Assembly (NCBI GenBank): GCA_030681145.1
Contig: JAUXXK010000334.1
Location: 1 to 10,401, forward strand
DNA: 10,401 nucleotides
Source: Methanobacteriaceae archaeon
GTDB lineage: Archaea; Methanobacteriota; Methanobacteria; Methanobacteriales; Methanobacteriaceae
Direction of reading: 5' to 3'
Part shown: positions 1 through 6,120 of the stretch, one piece after another
How the letters are laid out: every line of letters starts with the position of its first letter
Numbering within the stretch: the first letter of the stretch is position 1
The notes under the pieces: generated by a model
Told to the model about the DNA's origin: nothing
Database searches by the model: none
What the model saw: only the letters and a program-made list of their open reading frames with translations
Translations under genes and position numbers: made by a program

Positions 1-117
1 CATTTCTTTATCTTTAAACCTAGCACTAATGTTTCCGGCTTTTCCTGAAACCAGTTTTCTATCGAAAATATATTTTGAAGCTGATAACACCGATTCTACT
101 AAATTTTTTTTACTCAT
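1..117 (-). CDS. Class II aldolase (L-fuculose-phosphate aldolase-like), 5' end only
   Basis: This is the first 39 codons of a minus-strand gene that continues beyond the left edge; I translated it by hand. It begins MSKKNLVESVLSASKYIFDR and reaches GKAGNISAR at residues 25-33. That segment matches the N-terminal phosphate-binding glycine loop (G.. GN.S.R) of class II aldolase/adducin-family enzymes such as FucA. The archaeal FucA-like enzyme of Methanocaldococcus is known to make lactaldehyde for coenzyme F420 synthesis, and that role is inferred here. The zinc-binding histidines and catalytic glutamate lie outside the window, so substrate cannot be judged. GGAG (complement of 127-130) sits 9 nt before the ATG and supports this start. 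The gene follows polB on the same strand after about 100 bp. Confidence 0.75.
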   Translation of the reverse strand, partial: MSKKNLVESVLSASKYIFDRKLVSGKAGNISARFKDKEM

Positions 118-219
118 TTAATTTGTCTCCGGAGTATCCATATAATAAATTAGTTTCACATTAAATCTTCAATTTAAAATAAACAAATTTAAAAAAGTCT
201 AATAATACTAACTTTTCTA
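118..219 (-). promoter_or_regulatory. Spacer between polB and the aldolase gene: weak T-run terminator and possible promoter
   Basis: Read on the minus strand, just after the polB stop there is a T6 tract (complement of A191-196) followed by more T-rich sequence, which resembles an archaeal U-run terminator. Further down, AT-rich boxes around 174-181 and 141-149 could be TATA elements for the aldolase gene. A TATA box at 141-149 would put the transcript start so close to the ATG that the GGAG site would be lost, so the upstream box fits better. This is inference only. Confidence 0.3.
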
Positions 220-1830
220 TTAATCGTCACGGAACTTTAAAAGCTTAAAAACACCTTTGTTTAATACTGGAACCTCTCCAAAAGTTGGAATAATGTTATA
301 TATCTTCTGAAATTCTGTTTGGGACTGAAAAGTTCCAGAGTTTATCATATGGATTCCTTTATATTTTTTATATGAATTTATATGAACGTGACCTGTATGG
401 AATATGTCGGGGATATCTTCAATTACTAAATAATCCTCTATTTCAGAGGCAAGAGGCGTTCTTTCACCATATATTGGTGCAATATGTCTTTTTTCAAGAA
501 GTTCCTTCATTATTATATCGGAGTTTTGATGAGATAATCCCTTAACAGTCATGGCCAGATCATCAAAACTTCTACCATGATAAATCAGTGTTTTTATACC
601 CTCCAAACTTACTATGGCAGGATTACTAACAAATTCAACATTTTTAAGATTGTATAATGCCTCCGCATATTCTTCAGGAACCGCTGGCTGAGGTTCAGCT
701 ACTCTGGATGCATCGTGGTTTCCAGGGGCAATAATAATTTTTATATCAGGCCTTATCTGACCAAATAATCTAGCAGCTTCTTCATACTGAAGGGTAATAT
801 CTTTAATAGTTAACTCTTTATCCTGATGTGGATAAACACCGATTCCATCAACTATATCTCCGGCAACTAGTAAATATTTAACATTTTTAGCAATTTCAAT
901 TTGTTCCTGACTTCCAAATTCACAATTAATCCATTTAACAAATTTATTAAATACATCTTCTAAGAATGTGCAGCTACCAATGTGGACATCGGAAATAAAA
1001 ACTATAGAAAAATCCATGGGTTTTTCTTCTATTCTGGGAACTCCTGGTTGGATTATTTCATTGGATATAACTAAATTTCCTTTTCTACTACCAATAATAC
1101 CAATAACTTCATCTCGAACAATGATTTCTGATTTTTCGAAAAGCTTATGATTTTCATTATGCACCAAAACACTAATTTCTCCAGTTTCATCTTCTATTTC
1201 AAATATTTTATGCCCATTTTTAGTGTTTCGGAAGTCTTTAACCATTCCAATAATTTTAACTACGTCTTTGGTTTGAAAAATATCAGAAATAGGCAGATAA
1301 TCTTTTAACTCTTTTCGTTTCATCAGAATATTTTTTATTTTACTGTATCTGTCATTAAAATAAGATATCATATCTTTGATATTTCCACTAGTGTAAGATT
1401 TTTTGCTTGTATCTTGTAGAACTTTAAAATTAAATTCAATATTTGGGCGAATATTTAAAGAAGATTCGTTATTTATTTCTGAAACTACTTCTGTAACCAA
1501 TTCTGTATATGTGGAGTTAATATGATCAGATGCAATTGATAATCCATCATTATCAACATTTTTTTCAGTTTCTGAGCTATATTTTAAATCAGAAATTTCT
1601 AAATTATTTTCACTTGATACAGGAGAAATGCCTTCTTTTTCTAAATATTTATCTAGAATCTCTGGAGTTAATATTAAAATATCTCTTTTTTCAATACCTT
1701 TTCCAACAATATCCAGGATTAAAGAAGATGAAATATTAACTGGATTGTCTAACGTGTTAATTTTATCATAAGCTGAATCATTAACTAAAATTCCCGCATC
1801 AGCAAACTTAAATATAATATCTTGGCTCAT
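220..1830 (-). CDS. polB: DNA polymerase II (family D) small subunit DP1, 3'-5' exonuclease
   Basis: This is the small subunit of the archaeal replicative polymerase D. It pairs with the large polymerising subunit DP2 (not in this window) and supplies proofreading. The order is a small N-terminal helical domain (about 1-65), a low-complexity polar linker (about 70-150), an OB fold (about 188-262, core VKIIGMVKDFRNTKNGHKIF) and a calcineurin/Mre11-like phosphoesterase domain (about 272-536). All metal-site motifs are present: SDVHIG with D281 and H283, GDIVDG at 324-329, GNHD at 370-373, YHG with H418, and TGHVH with H481 and H483. The nuclease should therefore be active. At 536 residues it appears somewhat long for the family, the excess being in the linker. 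No clear Shine-Dalgarno site precedes the ATG, and a TATA-like box about 40 nt upstream suggests a short or nearly leaderless transcript. Confidence 0.96.
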   Translation of the reverse strand: MSQDIIFKFADAGILVNDSAYDKINTLDNPVNISSSLILDIVGKGIEKRDILILTPEILDKYLEKEGISPVSSENNLEISDLKYSSETEKNVDNDGLSIASDHINSTYTELVTEVVSEINNESSLNIRPNIEFNFKVLQDTSKKSYTSGNIKDMISYFNDRYSKIKNILMKRKELKDYLPISDIFQTKDVVKIIGMVKDFRNTKNGHKIFEIEDETGEISVLVHNENHKLFEKSEIIVRDEVIGIIGSRKGNLVISNEIIQPGVPRIEEKPMDFSIVFISDVHIGSCTFLEDVFNKFVKWINCEFGSQEQIEIAKNVKYLLVAGDIVDGIGVYPHQDKELTIKDITLQYEEAARLFGQIRPDIKIIIAPGNHDASRVAEPQPAVPEEYAEALYNLKNVEFVSNPAIVSLEGIKTLIYHGRSFDDLAMTVKGLSHQNSDIIMKELLEKRHIAPIYGERTPLASEIEDYLVIEDIPDIFHTGHVHINSYKKYKGIHMINSGTFQSQTEFQKIYNIIPTFGEVPVLNKGVFKLLKFRDD

Positions 1831-2169
1831 AATAATCTTTGTTTTTTTATTAATTTTTTAAAGAAAATTTTATAAATAGAATTAATTTATTTTTTGTAAT
1901 TATATCATTATAAAATTTGGGTAAAACTGATATTATACTTTTTTCAAATTTTTATTAGATTAAGAAGATTAATACTAATTAATATATCATAATTAATTAA
2001 ATTAAATTTATATAAATTTTAAATAAGATTTATAACATAAAATTCTAAATCGTTAATGGTATATTATAATAAACATTTTATATTAAAATAAACTAATTAG
2101 CTTTGCTTTCCGAATTAAAATTCAATTAATGAATTAATTAATCCCACATTTAATAACTAGGGTGGTAGT
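1831..2169. promoter_or_regulatory. Divergent AT-rich spacer between polB and the membrane-protein gene
   Basis: No gene is visible in these 339 bp, which are almost entirely A and T. On the polB side TTTATAAA at 1869-1876 lies about 40 nt before the start. On the rightward side TTTATATAAA at 2007-2016 is inside a perfect 16-bp palindrome (2004-2019), and TTTATATTA at 2077-2085 is a second candidate that would give a shorter leader of roughly 60-70 nt. Small inverted repeats such as GAATTAAAATTC (2112-2123) occur but are unremarkable in such AT-rich DNA. Confidence 0.45.
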
Positions 2170-2682
2170 TTGTCAAGAATTTTTAAATTTATAATTTTTT
2201 TAGCATTTTTTGTAGTATTCTTTGAGGCTGGACTAATAAGTTCTTATACTATAGTTACTTCACAACCTCCAGATATAGAACAGTTAATTGATATGCAGTT
2301 AAACAGAATCTCAGCCATTTTCAATATTGGTGAAGATGTTAATACGGCGCTAACTGGCAATCCAGACATAATAAATATCTCAAATACCAATCAAGTAGCT
2401 CAATCACTTCAAACTTTGGCTAAATTGGACGGTGTTGACTTAAAAACTCTTAATGCTACAACTTACGCTGATAAAAGTGGGGAAATAGTACCAGTAAATC
2501 TAACCGTGATGGGATATAAGGAAAATAGTACGGGGGGAACTAAATCTACCGGACAGATTGTTATAGTTCCAACTGCTGATTTCATGATTACTGCTACTGC
2601 TAACTCTAATAGTACTAGTAAAGGATTTTTAATTGATTTAAATTCAATCAAGATAGTTTCTATTTCCAGAATTTACAATTAA
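2170..2682 (+). CDS. Membrane-anchored extracytoplasmic protein of unknown function
   Basis: I do not recognise a named family. The protein has 170 residues: a short basic N-terminus (MSRIFK), one hydrophobic segment at about 6-28, then a polar domain that should lie outside the cytoplasmic membrane. The hydrophobic segment has no clear lipobox or signal-peptidase site, so it is probably a retained anchor. The outer part has five N-X-S/T sequons (N69, N95, N110, N119, N147), no cysteine, and a late part rich in T, S, N and V that looks like beta structure. The TTG start follows GGTGGT at 2161-2166, a usable Shine-Dalgarno site. The gene ends 70 bp before cobJ with no evident terminator between, so the two may be co-transcribed, but nothing in the protein ties it to cobamide synthesis. 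Confidence 0.75.
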   Translation: MSRIFKFIIFLAFFVVFFEAGLISSYTIVTSQPPDIEQLIDMQLNRISAIFNIGEDVNTALTGNPDIINISNTNQVAQSLQTLAKLDGVDLKTLNATTYADKSGEIVPVNLTVMGYKENSTGGTKSTGQIVIVPTADFMITATANSNSTSKGFLIDLNSIKIVSISRIYN

Positions 2683-2743
2683 TTAAGAAAAGCATATTAT
2701 CACAATTAATTAATAACTGAAACAATAAAACAAAAGAAATAAT

Positions 2744-2749
2744 GGTGAT
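2744..2749 (+). promoter_or_regulatory. Shine-Dalgarno site of cobJ
   Basis: GGTGAT ends 3 nt before the ATG at 2753 and matches the 3' part of the archaeal consensus GGAGGTGAT. It fixes the cobJ start and is the same form as the site proposed for the transporter gene near 4704. Confidence 0.7.
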
Positions 2750-2752
2750 GCC

Positions 2753-3829
2753 ATGATTCGCATTGTAGGGATAGGGGCTTCTACTAAAGATATAACAATC
2801 AGGGCATTAGAAGCGATTGAAAAATCTGAAGTAGTTATTGGATATAAAAAGTACATTAACTCTATTGAGGAATTATTGGATGGAAAAGAAATTATTAAAA
2901 AAGGAATGGGAGATGAAATTGCTAGGGTAGAACTCGCCATTCAGAAACATTTTGATGGGAAACAAGTTGCCATTGTAAGTTCGGGAGATCCAGGAATTTT
3001 TGGTATGGCCAATGTATTTTTTCAATTGCTGGGAAAATACAGTGGTATTGAATATGAAGTTATACCGGGAGTTACAGCAGCTACTTATGGGGCTTCTTTA
3101 CTGGGATCACCCCTCCATGACTTTGCAGTTATTAGCTTAAGTGATATATTAACTCCTTTATCCGAAATAAAACGTAAAATTAAATACGCCGCGAGGGGAG
3201 ACCTGGTAATAGTTTTATATAACCCTATAAGCAAAACTCGAAAAAAACCATTTAGGGAGGCTATTAAAATACTTTTGGAGGAAATTAATCCACATACTCC
3301 AGTTGGAATTATTAAAAGTAGTTGTAATCCCCCATATATCAGTCTAATTAATTTAAACGATTTAAATGAAAAAGAAATTGATATGTCTACTCTTTTGATA
3401 ATAGGTAACTCGACTACATATATAGAAGATGGACACATGATTACTCCTAGGGGATATGTGGTTAAACAGCCTCTTCATGAGCTTTCCCGAGATTTTTACC
3501 AGAATTTTTTAGCTGGTAACATTGTTGAAGGACCAAATATAAATTGTGACTATTATCCTTGTCATCATCACTCTCAAAATTGTACTTTTTGTTACTGCCC
3601 ATTTTATCCGTGTGGTGATGGTTCTACTGGTGGCAGATGGATAAAAGATAAGGCTGTATGGAGCTGTCAAGACTGTGAATGGATTCACAAATATGAAACA
3701 GTAAAATGTATTAGAAAACAACTGCCTTTAATTTTGGAAGATGTTGAAGATCTTAAAAAGAGAAAAAAAGAACTATTGAAACTTCGCAGAGAATGTATTC
3801 ACCAGACCAGAAATTTAAATAATAAATAA
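2753..3829 (+). CDS. cobJ: Precorrin-3B/cobalt-factor III C17-methyltransferase (CobJ/CbiH) with C-terminal cysteine-rich domain
   Basis: This enzyme methylates C17 and contracts the macrocycle during cobamide (B12) synthesis, using S-adenosylmethionine. In an anaerobic methanogen the CbiH form acting on a cobalt-containing substrate is expected. Residues 1-245 are the tetrapyrrole methylase domain: VGIGAS at 5-10, GYKKYI at 30-35, SSGDPGIFGMA at 76-86, IPGVTA at 104-109, LYNP at 155-158 and GNS at 218-220. Residues about 262-320 form a cysteine/histidine-rich module (C265, C270, C277, C280, C282, C287, C305, C308, H271-273) that resembles the Cys_rich_small metal-binding domain known to be fused to such enzymes. 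A charged helix (about 325-348) closes the protein. The length of 358 residues is the usual methylase plus this extension. The role of the cysteine module is unproven; a metal or Fe-S site is likely. Confidence 0.93.
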   Translation: MIRIVGIGASTKDITIRALEAIEKSEVVIGYKKYINSIEELLDGKEIIKKGMGDEIARVELAIQKHFDGKQVAIVSSGDPGIFGMANVFFQLLGKYSGIEYEVIPGVTAATYGASLLGSPLHDFAVISLSDILTPLSEIKRKIKYAARGDLVIVLYNPISKTRKKPFREAIKILLEEINPHTPVGIIKSSCNPPYISLINLNDLNEKEIDMSTLLIIGNSTTYIEDGHMITPRGYVVKQPLHELSRDFYQNFLAGNIVEGPNINCDYYPCHHHSQNCTFCYCPFYPCGDGSTGGRWIKDKAVWSCQDCEWIHKYETVKCIRKQLPLILEDVEDLKKRKKELLKLRRECIHQTRNLNNK

Positions 3830-3955
3830 TATAAAAATTTTTGGTTGAATACTTTGTTTTTAAATACTATGTAATGATAAATCTATTTGATAGTCAAAAT
3901 CTTTTTATTATAAGTTTATTATAACTTTTAATATCTTTGACAAGGAGGATAGAAG
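3830..3955 (+). promoter_or_regulatory. Promoter of the PhoU-RCK_C gene with duplicated TATA-like box and strong Shine-Dalgarno site
   Basis: TTTATTATAA occurs twice, at 3904-3913 and 3915-3924, as an 11-bp tandem repeat. The first copy predicts a transcript start near 3930-3935, keeping the Shine-Dalgarno AAGGAGG (3942-3948) in the message; the second would start at about the site itself. AAGGAGG lies 7 nt before the TTG at 3956 and is what decides that start. AAAAATTTTT at 3833-3842, just after cobJ, could contribute to termination but is weak. Confidence 0.5.
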
Positions 3956-4537
3956 TTGTCAAAAAGTGTTAAGGATATTTTAATTGAAATGAAAAATATT
4001 TCAGAGCTTATGGTTGACCTTGCATATTCTGCACTTCTTTTTAATAGCAAAGATGCTGCCGAAGAAGTAAAAAAATTGGAAAATAAGGTTAACAGATTAA
4101 ATTATGAAATTAAAAAGCAGTCTTTATTAGCAGCTCGTTCAGTGGAAGATGCAGAAAAATTAACAGCTCTTTTAGAGGTTGGAGAAGCCGCCGAAACAAT
4201 TGGAAATTCGGCTAAAGACATTGCAGACTTGGTAATAAAAGGTATAAAACCTCACCCTGTATTTAAAATGGTAATGGAAGAATCAGAAGAAATAATAACA
4301 CGAGTAACTATTCAAAAAGGTTCTGAAATCGCATTAAAATCTTTAGGTGATCTTCTTCTAGCTACAAGAACTGGAATGAGAGTTATAGCAATTAGAAGAA
4401 ATGAGTCATGGATTTATGGCCCAGATAGAAATACTATACTATCTGAAGACGACACGTTGATCGCAAAAGGGAATGAAGCTGGATCAGAATTGCTTAATAA
4501 ATTAGCCAATAATGAAATGACGTTGGACGAGCTTTAA
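3956..4537 (+). CDS. PhoU-like/RCK_C (TrkA_C) domain protein, probable ion-transport regulator
   Basis: This is a soluble 193-residue protein. Residues 1 to about 98 are helical and PhoU-like, with long amphipathic helices such as AAEEVKKLENKVNRLNYEIK (34-53). Residues about 112-185 resemble an RCK_C/TrkA_C subdomain, with the pattern GMRVIAIRRN (140-149), W..GPD (152-157), L..DDTLIAKG (162-172). There is no RCK_N/Rossmann part and no membrane segment, so this is a free regulatory subunit and not a channel. RCK_C domains bind small ligands, including c-di-AMP in several bacterial potassium proteins. The next gene is an MgtE-like transporter without its own sensor domain, which suggests that this protein gates it; that partnership is inference. 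Translation starts at TTG behind a strong AAGGAGG. The domain calls are fairly secure and the ligand is unknown. Confidence 0.85.
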   Translation: MSKSVKDILIEMKNISELMVDLAYSALLFNSKDAAEEVKKLENKVNRLNYEIKKQSLLAARSVEDAEKLTALLEVGEAAETIGNSAKDIADLVIKGIKPHPVFKMVMEESEEIITRVTIQKGSEIALKSLGDLLLATRTGMRVIAIRRNESWIYGPDRNTILSEDDTLIAKGNEAGSELLNKLANNEMTLDEL

Positions 4538-4704
4538 TTAGTTTTATAATCTCTTGCTTATTTTAAAATGATTGTATTAATCATTTAATGTTACATAGTC
4601 GGATGGTTTTTCAGTTTATTATCAAAAAATTAACAGATTAACTGAATTATTTTAATAATTATTAATTAAAAATATTTTATTGAGGCTGATTGGAATGATA
4701 GTGG
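4538..4704 (+). promoter_or_regulatory. Leader region upstream of the MgtE-like transporter with two potential hairpins
   Basis: A perfect 8-bp stem AAATGATT/AATCATTT with the loop GTATT spans 4566-4586. A second pairing, TTCAGTT (4610-4616) with AACTGAA (4640-4646), encloses an A-rich loop. A less AT-rich patch (about 4591-4606) lies between them. The first hairpin could equally be the 3' end of the upstream message. No clear TATA box was chosen, and read-through from the PhoU-RCK_C gene is possible. Confidence 0.3.
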
Positions 4705-4709
4705 GTGAT
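4704..4709 (+). promoter_or_regulatory. GGTGAT Shine-Dalgarno candidate at the transporter start
   Basis: GGTGAT lies 4 nt before the in-frame GTG at 4714, like the cobJ site, and would move the start three codons downstream of the GTG at 4705. The 4705 start could instead use GGAATGAT (4692-4699), spaced 5 nt. The sequence does not settle which is used. Confidence 0.4.
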
Positions 4710-6075
4710 TCGAGTGAAGATCATAAAAGTGGCACTGAAGAAGATCCGAGACGGAATGGAATCCACCCTATTATTAATATTCCAGGCTATAATAATATTA
4801 TCTAAATGTATATTAAAACTTTTTTCATCTATTAAAAGTGCTTTTAATCACCTATTTATCTTTTTTAAAGAAGGGCGCAGAGCTCTTGGGGAAGGATTTT
4901 TTGCATTGTTTATTAGTATTATCGGATCTCTTTTTGCAGGGATTTTGCTTGGAAAAATGACTTTTTTCCTGGAAAACTATCCCGGACTAATTGTTCTTAT
5001 TCCTGGTGCTATAGGGATGAGGGGAAATATTTTTGGTGCGTTAGGATCTAGATTAAGTTCCGATTTGCACATAGGTATCCTTCCACCTGAATTAAAAAAA
5101 TCAAATATTCTAACACAAAATATCTCTGGAGCAATTATTTTAACAATAGTACTTTCATTATTACTGGCTTTTTTTGCTAAAGGATTTTGCATACTCTTAG
5201 GTTTTCCGAGTATAACTATTATAGATTTTACAATAATTTCTGTTCTGGGGGGCATTTTTTCGGGAATTATACTCATGCCTTTAACCATTATAATTGCTTT
5301 AAAAAGCTATGAAAATGGATGGGATCCTGATAATGTAACTACTCCTATTATAGCAACTATAGGTGATCTATTTACACTTCCTTCTATATTAGTAGCTGTT
5401 TTACTATTGGGGTGGATAAAAAATGGTTTTTTTGAGATATTTTTATTTATAATGTTTATTTTTATGGGATTAACAGGATTGATACTGGGATTAAGAGGAG
5501 AAATTGATTTAAAAAAAATTATTTATCAAAGTACCCCGGTCCTTCTTATATGTTCATTAATGGGTACTACCGCGGGCAGCATTTTAAATAGCAAACTTTC
5601 CATCATATTGAGTAATCCAAGTATTTTAACAATGGTTCCGTTATTTTCTGCCGAAAGTGGAAACTTGGTAAGTATATTAGGGGCTAGATTATCTTCAGGA
5701 CTTCACTCTGGTTATATTAAACCCACTTTATGGCCAAATGAGGGTGCAGTTCTTAATTTTGGAATTATGATTACACTTGCTGTTATAATATATCCCTTAA
5801 TAGGATTAATGGCTCATTTAGCTTGCCTATCTTTAGGAATACCTTCAGTCGGTTTATATAACATGATAATTATAAGTTCCATTGCAGGGTTTATTTTAAC
5901 TCCTATTATGATGATCACAGCTTTTTATTTAAATTCTATTTCATATAGAAAAGGATTTAACCCTGATAACATTGTTATACCTTTATCAACTAGCATTACA
6001 GACCCATTAGCTAATCTAAGCCTTATTATAATTGCGATGGTATTTTTAGGGATATCTTTGACTCAAATAATCTAA
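4705..6075 (+). CDS. MgtE/SLC41-type divalent cation (Mg2+) transporter, two-repeat form
   Basis: This integral membrane protein probably moves Mg2+ or another divalent cation. It has a duplicated MgtE-type membrane domain. Repeat 1 carries PGLIVLIPGAIGMRGNIFGA (93-112) followed by GSRLSS..H.G (114-124), then NGWDPDN (204-210) and TIGD (218-221). Repeat 2 carries PSILTMVPLFSAESGN (305-320), GARLSSGLHSG (326-336), KGFNPDN (416-422) and SITD (430-433). The acidic residues in these loops correspond to the conduction-pathway positions of SLC41-like proteins. About ten hydrophobic segments are visible. The N-terminal and CBS magnesium-sensor domains of bacterial MgtE are absent; in their place is a basic amphipathic segment (about 1-58). 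The preceding PhoU-RCK_C gene may supply regulation. GTG starts at 4705 or 4714 are both possible, and a second ORF overlaps the start in another frame (4695-4805). The exact ion is not certain. Confidence 0.9.
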   Translation: MIRVKIIKVALKKIRDGMESTLLLIFQAIIILSKCILKLFSSIKSAFNHLFIFFKEGRRALGEGFFALFISIIGSLFAGILLGKMTFFLENYPGLIVLIPGAIGMRGNIFGALGSRLSSDLHIGILPPELKKSNILTQNISGAIILTIVLSLLLAFFAKGFCILLGFPSITIIDFTIISVLGGIFSGIILMPLTIIIALKSYENGWDPDNVTTPIIATIGDLFTLPSILVAVLLLGWIKNGFFEIFLFIMFIFMGLTGLILGLRGEIDLKKIIYQSTPVLLICSLMGTTAGSILNSKLSIILSNPSILTMVPLFSAESGNLVSILGARLSSGLHSGYIKPTLWPNEGAVLNFGIMITLAVIIYPLIGLMAHLACLSLGIPSVGLYNMIIISSIAGFILTPIMMITAFYLNSISYRKGFNPDNIVIPLSTSITDPLANLSLIIIAMVFLGISLTQII

Positions 6076-6120
6076 TATAATAAATTTATTTATTATTTCG
6101 GAATAATGAATTGATTAAAA
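6076..6120. terminator. Convergent spacer between the transporter and the pilin-like genes
   Basis: This 45-bp AT-rich spacer separates two converging genes. It holds the 12-bp palindrome AATAAATTTATT (6079-6090), but no GC-rich stem and no long T run. It is a possible bidirectional termination zone on position alone. Confidence 0.3.

Noticed and set aside
1831..2169. Small RNA or small gene in the polB divergent spacer
   Set aside because: The spacer has no C/D-box pattern, no stable GC-containing stem and no open frame with a ribosome site; only TATA-like elements stand out.
3085..3438. Minus-strand ORF of 117 codons inside cobJ
   Set aside because: It lies wholly within a gene with intact family motifs, has no Shine-Dalgarno site or recognisable domain, and is a frame shadow. 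The same applies to the open frames at 968-1150, 1530-1739, 2463-2651, 2710-2940, 3509-3721, 4977-5288, 7697-7894 and 7898-8113.
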